A DNA stretch of 64,000 bases from Caldilineae bacterium (GCA_020634555.1 JACKBK010000002.1:62001-126000); one strand, 5' to 3'. Shown: positions 25,260 to 35,745, counted from the first letter of the stretch. A program made the numbers and translations. The notes: generated by a model from the letters alone, not told the origin.

Positions 25260-28200
25260 TCAATCGAAACCGGGTGAGAGTATGGCCCGTCGCTGACGGC
25301 CACTCCACATCGACAGCGCCAGCATCAACGCGCCGGCTCCCAGGAGGAACGCCCCAACAGCCATCATATAAGTTGGCAGCTCCAGCGGGATTCCCAAGTG
25401 GACGGTGATCCCCAAAATGCGCGACAGGCCCAGCGGCAGCACCGCCATCTGGTCGTTGATCGCGGTCAGCGTCTTTTCCAGGCCGGCCAACGCTGGCACA
25501 ACCCCCAACGCAACAAACGTAGCTCCCACTGCCAGCAGCAGATTGCCCAGCGTCCGCAGCACGGAACGCCCAAAGGTGGCCCGCTGCACCGCGTAGAGCA
25601 CGAAAAACATCCATAGAATCGCGGCCACGTCCAGCGAAACGAAGATCGTTCGTCCGGCCGGGTTGGTCCAGAAGTTGAACCAGAAGAAGCCAGGGCCGCG
25701 CACCGCTGCTGTCAACATGAGCAGGGCCGTGGGCAGGAGAAGCGACGCAGCCAGCGTAGCCAACCAAAACAGCCGCGGCTTGCGCCAGTTCAACAACAGC
25801 AAGCTGATGACAAACACGCCCAGCATTACCAGCGTCAGCAGCGCGTACTGGAGCGACAGGAACGACGAGAAGGTCAGGTAGCAGAGAGCGATGAGGACAA
25901 ACGGAAGTGAGACGCCGGTCAACCAGTCGGCAGTGCGAACATCAAACGCTTCGTGAGATTTCCAGGGCGCGGTCAGCGCCTGCCAGACTGCACGCAGGCC
26001 GGCTTTGCCAGGATAGTCAGGCGTACGGCGCGCCACTGCCCCGCTGCCGGCCAGCAACATGATAAGCATGAGAACCAGCCACAAACGCGCCAGCCACGCC
26101 ATCGCTTGCGCCCGCTGCGCGTGGGCCATGCCGATGTCGGCGGAAAAGAAGTTGTAGGCGGGAAAATCCTGGTCGCCGTCATACCGCACCAGATGCTCCG
26201 CTTTGAGCGCGTCGTAGCGGCTCAAAGCGCCCTTCCAGGCACTCGCGGCTGATGGCTCGCCGGTGTCCAGCCACTGGTAGTAACGCAGGAACGCCTCGCG
26301 ATACGCTGCGAGGGTTTCAAACAGGTTGGCTTCGTAGGCCAGCGAGTCGCCCAGCTTTGCCAGCAGCTCCGGCTGGCTGACCTGCGCCGGATCGATGCCG
26401 GCCAGCAACGCCTGCATCCGCTGCGCCGTCTCCACGGCTTCATACCCCTCAGCAATGGCGTCGTCGAGCTGCTCCCGGCTGGCCAGGTAGATGGTGCTCA
26501 GCACCGAGTTCGAGCCGTCCACGATGTCCCACTCGAAGATCCACATCATGGGCGTGGTCTCGAGGCCCAGCGCGTTGACCTGATGGCTGGCGAACGGGCT
26601 GATGTACAACCCTTTCCTGGCGGCATCGCGCGATAGGAACAGCATCTCAGTCAGCGCAGCGACTGCCTGCGGATCGTTGCCGAACGTGCGACGTACCCAA
26701 GCCTCGGTCAGGTCGGCGATATCGGCATTAGGCTCCCAGCCTAGCCGTGAGGTGACGTAGCTGTTGGCGTCGATGTTGAGCCAGAATCCGTAGAACGGGT
26801 AGAGTGACATCGGTCCTGCCTGCTGCGGCCCTCCATTCTGGTTCCACTGCCAGAAGCCGTCGATCTTTGGGTTGTCGGCGCGCAACGTTTCCAGGGCTTG
26901 CTGGTGCAACGGGGCGATGTAATCAGGAAACGCCATTGACCCTTCGAACTCCAGCCGGTTCTGAAACTCGATGATGCGCTGTTGCTCGCCGCTGCGCAAG
27001 TCTCGTTGAACGGCAGGTCGCTGTAGAAATCGCCGCCTACCAGTTTGGTGGAGACGATCAGGTTCGGCGAGTCGATGCCGTCCAGCAGCCGGGCGTAGCT
27101 GGCCGGATTGGTGTGCATGTCGCCCACCTCGCCCACGCCGACCGACCAGGTGCGGAAGATAATCTCCTTGTCCTGCTGTTCGGCGACACCCAGAAACGCC
27201 TGTAGCATCTCCTGCGTCGCGTCGACCGAACGCACGGCCAGCGCGCTGGTGTAATCCCAGCCGGGCAGGTTGTAGATTGACCCGGCCTCGCCGATGCGCA
27301 GCATGACGCCATCGACTCCGGGCATGGTTTGGGCCAGTTCCTCCAGGCCGCTGCCGTAGACCTGCCACAGCGCCGGGTTCTCGGTGTCCAGCCCGCCGAA
27401 CTGCTGCCCAAAATAAGCCTCCAGCGGCGGCGTCAGGGCCAACATGTCGGTAAGGAGGTAGACCTGCATCCCCGCGTCTTGGGCGTAGTCGATCAACTGG
27501 TTGTAGGCATCGCGCAGTGCCAGGTGCCGCGCCCGGTAGTCGCTGTCCGCCGGATAGACATCGAAGCCGTCGCCGATGTGGTCAAAGTTGATGAACTCTA
27601 AAAATCCGGGAATGACGATACCGTTGTTGCCATAGGCGATCACACGCTGCACGTAGTCGGCGAACTGCGCCTGAACCTCGGCGAACTTTTCCTGGTCCAC
27701 GTAAGGCGCCTCGGCCAGGAAAACATCCTCGAAGGCGCGCAGGTGGTGTGAGTAGTTGGCGGGGTCCCAGCCGGTCGGATCCTGGGGAATGCCGACCGCG
27801 CCCAAATCGACCAACCGGCGGCTCATGGCAGGAGCAACCGTCTGCGGCTGGCTGAACAGCACAGCATCGTCCGCGCCGGCCAAAAGCTCGTCGGCCAGCC
27901 GGTACATGCCGTAGGCGTCACCCAGCCTGCTGCCGCCAACCACACCCAGCGCCTGGTCGTCCCCGGCTGGCAGAAACGGCGCCAGTGTAAATGCCTCCGG
28001 CGACTCTGGCTGCGATTTAGCAAGCTCCGGAGCCGATTGCGCGCCGACGATGATCCGACGACCGGCCGGCAGATCGTCACCAACCTCCGCGATCAGCGGC
28101 CGTTGCCCGGTGCGCGTCTGAACCGCATCTGCCAGCGTCTCAGCCGCTCGCACAAGCAGTTCATCCTGCAACGCGCCCGACGACAGGACCACCGCGCTGA

Positions 28201-28378
28201 CAGCGTCCATCGGTGCTGACGCATCAAGCGCATGCACCTCATCGGGAACCACCTCGACCGGCAGGTCCTTGGGAATGAACTCAATCCCCAGAAATCCGTT
28301 CAGTTGGGTAGCAATCGCGTACCCCAGCAACAGACCGATGATGACAACGCTGACCGCCTTGAGCTTGCCGTGTTTCAT
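25260..28378 (-). CDS. Large membrane protein with GH67-like N-terminal and glycosidase-like region (frame broken once)
   Basis: About 1039 residues once a base is restored near 26998-27004. Order: N-terminal membrane anchor (about 7-28), a domain resembling the N-terminal domain of alpha-glucuronidases (TGQRPLIAEVGDDLPAGRR, IIVGAQSA), and a barrel-like region with GVVGGSRLGDAYGMYRLADE, NNGIVIPGFLEFINF and FWQWNQNGG. A helical part follows, then about seven membrane helices in the last 330 residues. GH67 enzymes are normally soluble; a fused polytopic C-terminus is unusual. Activity and substrate are not established. The start at 28376-28378 (MKHGKLK) precedes the anchor. Confidence 0.6.
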
Positions 28379-28391
28379 GCCGTGATTCGCG

Positions 28392-28822
28392 TCAATCCAC
28401 AGGATCGGAGTCTGACAGCGCCGATTGCCGAAGATGAGGTGGCCTGTATTTCTTGCGACCGGAGTCAAAAACCTTGCGCTTGTACTCCGCTTTGGGGCCA
28501 AAATTGAACAGCAGCCCTACCTCGTATTCGGTAGCGTTGAGGTAGTTCAGCAGTTGCGACTCGTGTTGAACTGCGATCTGGGAAACGGCCTTAAGCTCGA
28601 CGATCACTGCATTCTCAACCAGGATGTCAGCGCGAAACTCTCCTACCACTTGCCGATCATAGTAGACCCTGATTGGGTGCTGGCAGGCGAAGTCAAGACC
28701 TTGCTTTGCCAACTCAATCGCCATGGCTCTCTCAAAACACTCTCGAGAAAACCGTAGCCCAGCTCATTATAGACAGTGAAGAAGCAACCGATAATCTTGC
28801 CTGTGAGATCCTTGTGTTTCAT
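28392..28822 (-). CDS. GxxExxY-family protein (frame broken once)
   Basis: About 143 residues from the ATG at 28820-28822 (MKHKDLTGKIIGCFF). The family start VYNELGYGFLESV is followed by a lost base in a T-run near 28734-28737. After it the frame continues ERAMAIELAKQG, RVYYDRQVVGEFRADILV, VELKAVSQIAVQHESQLLNY and GLLFNFG. That is the PD-(D/E)xK-like core (RADILV ... VELKA) typical of GxxExxY proteins. The role of the family is unknown; a nuclease-type fold is likely. Confidence 0.75.
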
Positions 28823-28841
28823 GTTCCCTCCCAGAGTTGGC

Positions 28842-28994
28842 TCACGGATACACACAGATTGCACGGATTTTATTAGAGCAAATTCTGATCTGTGCTCATC
28901 CGTGTCTATCCGTGAGCATTGATTTTTCGATCACGAATGAACACAGATTTCGCGGATCCGATTGGATCATATTCTGATCCGTGTGTATCCGCGT
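28842..28994. repeat. Word-palindrome spacer (TCCGTGTCTATCCG family)
   Basis: CTCACGGATACACACAGAT (from 28842) is mirrored by ATCCGTGTCTATCCGTGAG (ending about 28917). A second, diverged unit (ACACAGATTTCGCGGATCCG, then ATCCGTGTGTATCCGCGTC) follows to about 29005, running into the end of the dehydratase gene. Similar words are common in spacers of environmental genomes. Confidence 0.6.
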
Positions 28995-29954
28995 CTATCT
29001 GCGAGCCTGTTTCTGAAGAATGTCGTGTAATTTGGTTACGGACAGGTTGCCGCCGCTCATCACCAGGACAACCTTCTTGCCGGCCAGTCGCTGCCGCATC
29101 TGCAACGCGGCGGCCAGCGACGCGGCGCCCGCACCTTCCGCCAGATTGTGAGTCTGTTGCAGCAGCGTGACGACCGCGGCGTCGATGTCGGCGTCGTCCA
29201 CCAGCACGAAGTCGTCCAGCACCTCGCGCATGATTTTCTGGGTGTTCTCGAAGGGCACGCGCGTCGCCAGCCCCTCGGCGGTGGTTCGCATCTCGGCGCT
29301 GACCAGACGGCCACTGGCCCAGCTACGCTGCATGGCCGGCGCCTGAGCCGACTGGCAGCCGATGACCTGGATGCGCGGGTTGACAGCCTTGGCGACGATG
29401 CCCGTCCCGCACGCACCGCTGCCCGCGCCCACCGGCACGACGATCGCATCCACGTCGGGCAGATCCTCGACGATCTCCAGCGCATAGGTGCCAACCCCGC
29501 AGATCAAAGCTTCGTCGGTGGGACCCACGAACAGACCGCCGCTCTCGGCCGCGATCTGCATCATCCACTCGCGGGCCACGTCGAAGTCGGCGCCGTGCAG
29601 CACGACCTCCGCGCCCAGGCCGCGCATGGCTGCCACCTTGTCTGGATTGGCGCCCTGCGGTGCGGCGATGGTCACGTGAACGCCGTAGGCGCGGCCGGCA
29701 AAGGCCAGGCTCTGCCCGTGGTTGCCGGTCGAGGCGGTGAAGATGCCGGACGCCCGCTCGGCTTCGCTCAGACCGGCTACCAGGTTGAGACCGCCACGCA
29801 CCTTGAACGCGCCGATGGGCTGGTGGTTCTCGTGTTTAACCCAGACCTGTGCGCCGACGAGCTGGCTCAGGCCGGGGTAGTGGTGCAACGGCGTCGGACG
29901 CAGAAAGCGGTAAACGTTAGGTCGGGCGGCGATGATGTCGTGGAGTGTTGGCAT
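28995..29954 (-). CDS. Threonine/serine dehydratase, PLP-dependent fold type II
   Basis: 319 residues from the ATG at 29952-29954. The PLP lysine is in PIGAFKVRGG (about residue 51), the phosphate-binding Gly-rich loop is VPVGAGSGACGTG, ASTGNHGQ binds the substrate carboxylate, and MSGGNLS closes the site. There is no C-terminal ACT regulatory domain, so it is the short, catabolic-like form acting on threonine or serine to give a 2-oxoacid and ammonia. Racemase activity is also possible in this family. Confidence 0.85.
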   Translation of the reverse strand: MPTLHDIIAARPNVYRFLRPTPLHHYPGLSQLVGAQVWVKHENHQPIGAFKVRGGLNLVAGLSEAERASGIFTASTGNHGQSLAFAGRAYGVHVTIAAPQGANPDKVAAMRGLGAEVVLHGADFDVAREWMMQIAAESGGLFVGPTDEALICGVGTYALEIVEDLPDVDAIVVPVGAGSGACGTGIVAKAVNPRIQVIGCQSAQAPAMQRSWASGRLVSAEMRTTAEGLATRVPFENTQKIMREVLDDFVLVDDADIDAAVVTLLQQTHNLAEGAGAASLAAALQMRQRLAGKKVVLVMSGGNLSVTKLHDILQKQARR

Positions 29955-30125
29955 GGGTGATATTACAGCGAATGGGAACAACGAATGCGGAATCCGAAAC
30001 TTGACGACATCACGCCGGGAAAGGAGATACTGAAGACAAGCAGCACCACAGAACAGCAGCAACTTGACAGGAAGGAACACTGTTCCGGCATTCGCTGTCT
30101 TCATTCGCTGTGCTACCGCGCCGCG

Positions 30126-31022
30126 TCAACTACTCAACTTCAACGCCGCCACCACCGCGCGTACACCATCGATCGTCGGCTTGGCATCGGCCGCGGCAAA
30201 CAACTCCCATGTCTCCGTGTGCGTTGCAGTCGAGCCTGGTTCCAGTCGAGCCAGCGGCCCGAGAGTCTCCATCTCCAGGAACTTGTCCCAGACGTAGACC
30301 TCACAGTTGCTGTTCTGGTCGGGATGCTGCAAAGCCGGCTGCGGCTCGAAGCGCTTGACGAAGAACACGTCGCCTGCCAGATAGCCCAGCCAACCGGCGT
30401 GGTTGAAGTAGCCAATCTTGAACGACTGCCGGCGCGTCTTGCCCTCGACCAGCGCCAGATCGTCGTCGAGGCGCAGCCGGGTGTCACGGATGTGCGTGTA
30501 GGACCACAGGTTGAGCTGGCGGTTGGGCAGGTACTGCGATGGCACCGGCGCGCTCATCGGCAGGACAGCCACACCGCCCAATGGCACCTGGGTGATCGCC
30601 CACGGCGCCAGCTCGACTGCCCACGATCCGGCGTTGTGCAGGGCGTGCTGGACGGTCAGCGCAGGTCTGTCCGTGTGCAGAATGACCTCCATCACCTTCT
30701 GGATGCCGGTCGACTCTTCCACCGGGCCGCGCAGCCGCACGCCGCCCTCGAACGGCTCAACCTCCAAACCGTCGTTATCGGGCATGTAGGTGCGCGGCAT
30801 GGCCTCCGGCGCGTGCCAGAGCCGGTGGCCGCCGTGGATGTGGAACGTGCCGTAGGTCGTCTCCCACGACATGTCGGGAACCTCAGCCAGCAGGTTGTCG
30901 TGTTGTCCGGCCAGCTTGAGCCGCACCAACCGCGGTCCAGCCTCGGCCAGAAAATCGACGCTGAGAAACGAACTGGAAATCGAAAGGGTAGGAAGCCCGT
31001 GGAAATCTTCGCCTGGTTGCAT
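30126..31022 (-). CDS. Galactose-mutarotase-like fold protein (DUF4380-like)
   Basis: 298 residues after AGGAG. It is a beta-rich protein with GGHRLWHAPEAMPRTYMPDN (about 64-83), WAVELAPWAITQVPLGG and KIGYFNHAGWLGYL, resembling DUF4380 and aldose-1-epimerase-like sandwiches that bind sugars. The classical epimerase catalytic His/Glu pair cannot be placed with certainty. Likely a carbohydrate-binding or carbohydrate-modifying enzyme. It ends close to the divergent threonine-dehydratase region and shows no operon partners. Confidence 0.6.
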   Translation of the reverse strand: MQPGEDFHGLPTLSISSSFLSVDFLAEAGPRLVRLKLAGQHDNLLAEVPDMSWETTYGTFHIHGGHRLWHAPEAMPRTYMPDNDGLEVEPFEGGVRLRGPVEESTGIQKVMEVILHTDRPALTVQHALHNAGSWAVELAPWAITQVPLGGVAVLPMSAPVPSQYLPNRQLNLWSYTHIRDTRLRLDDDLALVEGKTRRQSFKIGYFNHAGWLGYLAGDVFFVKRFEPQPALQHPDQNSNCEVYVWDKFLEMETLGPLARLEPGSTATHTETWELFAAADAKPTIDGVRAVVAALKLSS

Positions 31023-31185
31023 GGGAGAACTCCTGGAACGCCGGTGTTTGCTTAAAAACAGCCGGCAAGCTGTTGTCGAATGTCAATTATACCGCTCCTC
31101 CCTGAGAACGAGAAAGCTCCCGGCGTTCGCCAGGAGCTTCTCACTCCTTCCCCTGCCAGCGGGGTCTAAAAATCGTGGAACGTCG

Positions 31186-31960
31186 TCAGGAATTTGCCAG
31201 TTGTTGCCAGATCTGCCGCGCGGCCGCGACCGTTTCCGGCGCGATGTCGTAGACCGCTTGTCCGGTCAGGTCGGCCTCGATGACCTGTGAATCGTAGGGC
31301 AGGAAACCGATCACCGGCAGGCCGTCGGCGATCTGGTGGATAAACGCCTCGTCCGCGTCGCCGCGCACCTTGTTGCCCACCAGATACAGCCGCTTCAGGC
31401 CGATGTCGCTGGCCAGTCGTCGAATCTCCTCCATCACGCCGATGCTGCGCCGGCCAGGTTCCACGACGATGATCATCGCGTCCACGGCCTGCGCGGTGGC
31501 GCGTCCCAAGTGTTCGACCCCGGCCTCCATGTCCAGGAATCAGCACCTCGTTGCGGCGCATGAAGAGATGGGTGGTCAACGCCTTGAGCAACGCATTTTC
31601 GGGACACAAGCAGCCGGTGCCGCCGATCTTGATGGTACCCATGCGCAGCAGCCGAATATCGCGATAGCGACCGCTGAAGCTGTCGGGGATGTCGTCCACC
31701 TTGGGGTTGAGCTTGAAGAAGCCGCCCACGGTACCCGGCTGCGCGCCGGTGCGCTCGAAGATCAGATCGTCCATCTCGGAGACGGGCTGGATGCTGGCCA
31801 CCAGCTCCGGCGGGAATCCCAGCGCGTTGCCCAGCCCTGAGGCCGGGTCTGCGTCCACAGCCAGCACGTCGAAGCCGGCCTCCTGATAGAGATAGGCAAG
31901 CAGTGACGACAGGGTTGTCTTGCCCACGCCGCCCTTTCCGGTGATTGCGATTTTGTTCAT
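31186..31960 (-). CDS. cooC: CooC-type nickel-insertion ATPase 1 (frame broken once)
   Basis: About 257 residues after removing one extra base near 31534. The deviant Walker A GKGGVGKTT is at 8-16, the metal-binding CxC at GCLCPENA, and after the break DMEAGVEHLGRAT (switch II) and VVEPGRRSIG, YLVGNKVRG continue. CooC dimers bind nickel through the CxC pair and load the CODH C-cluster in an ATP-dependent step. It is the last gene of the Wood-Ljungdahl cluster; an intact second copy lies at 35749. Confidence 0.87.
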
Positions 31961-32064
31961 GGGTTGGTAGATTGGTAAACTGGTGGACTGGTAGATTGAT
32001 GCAGCGGTAGATTGTTTTCAACGAAGGTTGTCGTGACCAATCATCGAGTTATCAACAAACCACT

Positions 32065-33545
32065 CTACCCAGCGACCTGCTCTTTATCCAGGCTCTTCAC
32101 CACCGGCCGCGGCACACCGGACTCGTCGATCAGCCGCGGGACGATCTCTTCCCAGTGGACGGCCATCACGTGCATACCGTTGATGCCGGCGGTGTTCTTG
32201 AGCTTCTCGATGATCTCCAGGGCGATGGCAACGCCAGTCTCCTGCTGCGCCACCTTGTCGTCGCCCGCGTCATCCATCCGCTTGACGATCTCCGGCGGGA
32301 TGTAGACACCAGCGACCTGCTCGGCCATAAAATGCGCCGCGCGGGCGCTCTTCAGCGGGATGAGACCGGCCAGGATGTAGACCTTGTCCAGCAGGTCGCG
32401 CTTGTCCAGCGCTTCCAGCCATTCCAGGAACCGGTTGTGGTCGAAGATCGGCTGGGTCTGCACGAACTGGGCGCCGGCGTTGACCTTCTTGTGCATACGG
32501 ATCGCCTCGTATTTGGGCGGCGCGCCGAAGGGCGAGGCGGCCGTGCCCAGGAACCACTGCGGGCGCGACTTGATTTTCGGCCATCCAGGTAGATGCCCTC
32601 ATCGCGCATCCGGCGCAGGATCCACAGCATCTGGACAGCATCCAGGTCGAACTGGTCGGGCTTCGCCATCGGCCCGATACCGGCGCTGTGATGGTCGCCG
32701 CTGAGGCAAAGGAGGTTGTGGATACCCAGTCCGGCCGCGCCCATAGCCTCAGAGGCAATGGCTACCCGGGTTCGGTCGCGCGCCTGAAGCTGCATGACCG
32801 GTTCCAGTCCCTCTTGCAGGGAATGCACACTGGCGGCCATGCTGCTCATTCGTGGCGTGGCTGAGGCGCTGTCGGTGAAGTTGGCGGCGACGACGTAGTC
32901 CTGCAGGCAGCAGACCTTGCGATCCTCGACGGCGAAGGAGGCATCCAGCGGCGGCGCGATCTCGGCGGTGACGGTGAACGTCCCCGTGCGCAGGTTGGCC
33001 TCCAGCAGCGACAGCGGCTCGGTGTAGGCCGGCGGATGATATTCGCTGTCGCCCTGCCACCAGTCGGGCTGGCGGGCGCTCAGGAACAGCTCGTCCCAGG
33101 ACCGGCTAAACTTTTCCTTGTCGCGCACGAAATCCAACGGATTGACCCGCTCCTCCTGCGCTTTCCAGAGTCGCGCCACATCCAACCAGGTTTCGTTGCC
33201 GACCCGCGAGCCGTCCAGCGGCGCGTTGATCTCCAGCAGCTTGTCCTCGCGTCCCAGCTTCTCCGCCCGTTCGTAGATCATATACCAGGTGCACGGCCGT
33301 GATGGATCTACCTCGCAAGCTTCCGGCGTCGCGCCGCCACACAGGCCGTTGCGCAGCCCTTTAGGACAGGTCATCGGGCAGACAAACGCTGTTTCCTGCA
33401 AGATGCAGTTGCCGCACATGCGACAACCGAACAGCGCACTCTTGGTAACCTGTTCGAAACTGGTGAACAGCCGGATGGGAGCCGACTCCTCACGCCTGTA
33501 CGGCTTGAACGGCGCCTGATAACGACGGGGGGAAAAGAGGGACAT
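32065..33545 (-). CDS. metF: Fused MetV-MetF: methylene-THF reductase with N-terminal zinc/Fe-S module (frame broken once)
   Basis: About 493 residues when one base is restored near 32578. The first 200 residues hold a cysteine-rich module (CRMCGNCILQETAFVCPMTC, then GLRNGLCGGATPEACEV) like MetV (MTHFR_C). It is followed by the MetF barrel: TVTAEIAPPLDASF, LCLSGDHH, then after the break FGAPPKYEA, QFVQTQPIFD and PIFDHNRFLEWL. It reduces methylene-THF to methyl-THF, the step that feeds AcsE next door. In acetogens MetV and MetF are usually separate subunits. The frame change removes the barrel's C-terminal half unless it is a sequencing error. Confidence 0.85.
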
Positions 33546-33627
33546 GATTAACTCCTGGGTTGCAGGTTGCGTGATGCAAACGGCCGTTGGCAGGTTGCGA
33601 CACCAGCCACTTGCACAGTGTGACCCG

Positions 33628-34554
33628 TCAGACTTCTAGATACGAGTCGGTGTAGATGACATCATTGTACAACACCTGGGCTGTCTTGAAAATCGCGACC
33701 TGCTCCGGATCGTTCCAATCCACATCACCGCGGTCGATCTTCTCCATGGCTACGGTGCGGTCGAAGAGGGTGATCAGCAGACGGCCCTTGCCGGTGCTGT
33801 CGTCGCGATTGTCAACGATGTTCATGAACTCCCAGAGTTGCTCGTCCATCGGATTGGCGATGGCGAAGTCTACGCCGGCGGCCATTAGCATTACCAAGTA
33901 GGTGTTGTTGATCAGCGGACGCATGGGATGCGGCACCTGGTTGGACACGTTGCTCAGCCCGACGTTGACCATGGGCGGCGGATCGCCCGCGAACTTGAGC
34001 ATCCGCACCGCCTCGATCAGCTCGGGGCAGTACTGCTGGCAGCCGCTGACGGTCAACACCAGCGGGTCGATCAGCAGGTCAGGCAGGTCCATCTCCAGTT
34101 CCATGGCACGCGGAATCAGCGACTCCAGAGCGATGTTGACCCGCTCGTCGGCGCTGACGGGGATGCCGCCTGCGCCCATGGTCAGGGCGATGAGCTGGGC
34201 GCCAAACTTCTTGGCAACCGCCGGCACCTTGGCCAGCCGCTCTTCCTCGGCCGAGGTGGAGTTGATGATGCACGGGACCGTGGCAACCTCCAGCGCGGCC
34301 TCGATGGCAGACAGGTTGGTGGTGTCCAGGCTCAACGGCACGGGCGCCACCTCCTGCACGGTTTCCACTAGCCAGGGCAGGATCTCGTGACCCATCTTTT
34401 TCTGAGGTCCAATGTTGAGGTCCAGAGCGACGGCGCCGTGGCGCACCTGCTCGACAGCCAATTCCTGGAAGAACGCGCCATCACGGGCGGCAATCGCTTC
34501 CTTTACCTTGGGCGAGATGATGTGAATATTCTCGCCGATGATCTTGACGGGCAT
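33628..34554 (-). CDS. acsE: Methyl-THF:corrinoid iron-sulfur protein methyltransferase
   Basis: 308 residues from the ATG at 34552-34554, with AAGGAGCT upstream. This is the pterin-binding TIM barrel: IIGENIHIISPKV at the start, ALDLNIGPQKK, PLSLDTTN, CIINSTSAEE, and VNVGLSNVSNQVPHP carrying the Asn that activates the N5-methyl group. It moves the methyl from methyl-THF to the corrinoid protein AcsCD. It is about 45 residues longer than the Moorella enzyme, with an extra C-terminal part (about 260-308). Confidence 0.92.
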   Translation of the reverse strand: MPVKIIGENIHIISPKVKEAIAARDGAFFQELAVEQVRHGAVALDLNIGPQKKMGHEILPWLVETVQEVAPVPLSLDTTNLSAIEAALEVATVPCIINSTSAEEERLAKVPAVAKKFGAQLIALTMGAGGIPVSADERVNIALESLIPRAMELEMDLPDLLIDPLVLTVSGCQQYCPELIEAVRMLKFAGDPPPMVNVGLSNVSNQVPHPMRPLINNTYLVMLMAAGVDFAIANPMDEQLWEFMNIVDNRDDSTGKGRLLITLFDRTVAMEKIDRGDVDWNDPEQVAIFKTAQVLYNDVIYTDSYLEV

Positions 34555-34577
34555 GGTTAGCTCCTTCTGTCTTCTGC

Positions 34578-34898
34578 TTACTGTTGGTCTGTGACGTAAT
34601 CCACGAGGACTTCGTTGATTCGCGTCTGCCATCCTCGTCCCTGCGCCTTGAAGTAGTCAACCACTTCAGGGCTGAGACGCATGGAAATTTGAACCTTCGT
34701 GGGCGCTTTTTGCGGACCGCGGCTTTTTCGATATGCATCCACAAGCTGTGGCAACACTTCGGACGCTGGACGCGCCCGCTCGAAATCCTCGGCGGTCCAC
34801 TCCTGCGCTGCATCAGGATCCGCGGCGATCCCGCGGGCGATTTCTTCGTCAGTTAAGGTATCCACTCGTTTCCAATCAGTCTTCGATTCGTGAGTCAT
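34578..34898 (-). CDS. brnA: BrnA-family antitoxin
   Basis: 106 residues from the ATG at 34896-34898. The N-terminal part is charged (WKRVDTLTDEEIARGIAADP), as usual in BrnA. The C-terminal ribbon-helix-helix reads KVQISMRLSPEVVDYFKAQG and RGWQTRINEVLVDYV. It neutralises BrnT by binding it and represses the operon. It overlaps the brnT 3' end by 23 bases. An 18-bp perfect palindrome before brnT is the likely operator. Confidence 0.9.
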   Translation of the reverse strand: MTHESKTDWKRVDTLTDEEIARGIAADPDAAQEWTAEDFERARPASEVLPQLVDAYRKSRGPQKAPTKVQISMRLSPEVVDYFKAQGRGWQTRINEVLVDYVTDQQ

Positions 34899-35151
34899 AG
34901 CGTTTTCTCTCTCGGCTGTTAGCTTTGCGAAACGAGATGATGCGGACAACATCATTGCGCCAGGTGAAAGTCAGCACACACAAGCGGTCACGGATTTTGC
35001 CAAACGCAACCTGACGGATTTCGCCATAGTCCTGGCGGTCATCCACCAAGATCAACGCGCTGGTCCAGTCAAAATCGACCACATCTGCAAAATCCAGCCC
35101 GTGAGTCTTGATGTTGGATTGGCGCTTGTCCTCATCCCATTCGTATTTCAT
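34876..35151 (-). CDS. brnT: BrnT-family ribonuclease toxin
   Basis: 91 residues, complete. The family start YEWDEDKRQSNIKTHGLDFADV (shown in two parts in family alignments as WDxxK...KHG-x-F) is followed by DDRQDYGEIRQVAFG and VRIISFRKANSRERKRY. BrnT is an mRNA-cleaving RelE-like toxin. It precedes brnA in a two-gene operon placed inside the Wood-Ljungdahl cluster between acsE and a DinB gene. Confidence 0.92.
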   Translation of the reverse strand: MKYEWDEDKRQSNIKTHGLDFADVVDFDWTSALILVDDRQDYGEIRQVAFGKIRDRLCVLTFTWRNDVVRIISFRKANSRERKRYDSRIED

Positions 35152-35156
35152 TGATT

Positions 35157-35174
35157 ATATTGTATATACAATAT
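35157..35174. promoter_or_regulatory. Perfect 18-bp palindromic operator of brnTA
   Basis: ATATTGTATATACAATAT reads the same on both strands and lies 6-23 bases upstream of the brnT start. BrnA-type ribbon-helix-helix proteins bind such AT-rich dyads, so autoregulation is expected. Confidence 0.75.
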
Positions 35175-35229
35175 AGACTTAGTCAAGAGATTACGCTCAC
35201 GTCTCGGAAGTCGTCGGCCCCTTAACTTT

Positions 35230-35745
35230 TTATGTCATAGCCACCTCTGGCCTGAAGATGGCATCGCCAAAGTCGCCCACGAACTGCGGCAGGTCGGGGT
35301 GGCCCAGCATCTGCCGGACGGCGTGAGCTTCGCCGGTGTGAAACCAGTAATGGTAAATGTTGCGCAGCAGCAGCGTGCCGACGCTTTCTTTCATGGGCTC
35401 GCCCTGCCACGAAAAATGGGTCAGCAATGTCTCGGCGGTCAGGATGTCGAGATACGCGTCAGCGGCAGCGGTGACCTCGCGCCACGCCGTCCACATTTCG
35501 TCTAAAGGCGGCGTGCTGGCAGGCTTACCAAAGCCCACCAGGTCGTACAGCTCCGGATGAACTCGCTTACCACGCGCCAGGAAACCCCAATACGCGTCCT
35601 CCTGGTTGGCCAGGTGGCCGATCATCCAGGAGATGCTGTTCATGGGCAACAGACGCTTGCGCGCGTCCTCATCGGACACACCGTCCAGACAGCGCACGAA
35701 CTCGCTGCGGGCAAAGCGAAGCTGGTCAACAAGAGGATGCGTCAT
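35230..35745 (-). CDS. DinB-family protein
   Basis: 171 residues, a four-helix bundle with the three metal-type histidines: SWMIGHLANQED (about 44), and NIYHYWFHTGEAH with HAVRQMLGH (about 129-147). The family includes thiol-dependent metalloenzymes (bacillithiol, mycothiol or similar cofactors). Only 3 bases separate it from the cooC2 stop, so it is probably at the end of that transcript, but a role in CO metabolism is not shown. Confidence 0.83.
   Translation of the reverse strand: MTHPLVDQLRFARSEFVRCLDGVSDEDARKRLLPMNSISWMIGHLANQEDAYWGFLARGKRVHPELYDLVGFGKPASTPPLDEMWTAWREVTAAADAYLDILTAETLLTHFSWQGEPMKESVGTLLLRNIYHYWFHTGEAHAVRQMLGHPDLPQFVGDFGDAIFRPEVAMT

Noticed and set aside
28842..29005. 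CRISPR array
   Set aside because: The repeated words are degenerate, unevenly spaced and mirror each other; there are no unique equal-length spacers and no cas genes.
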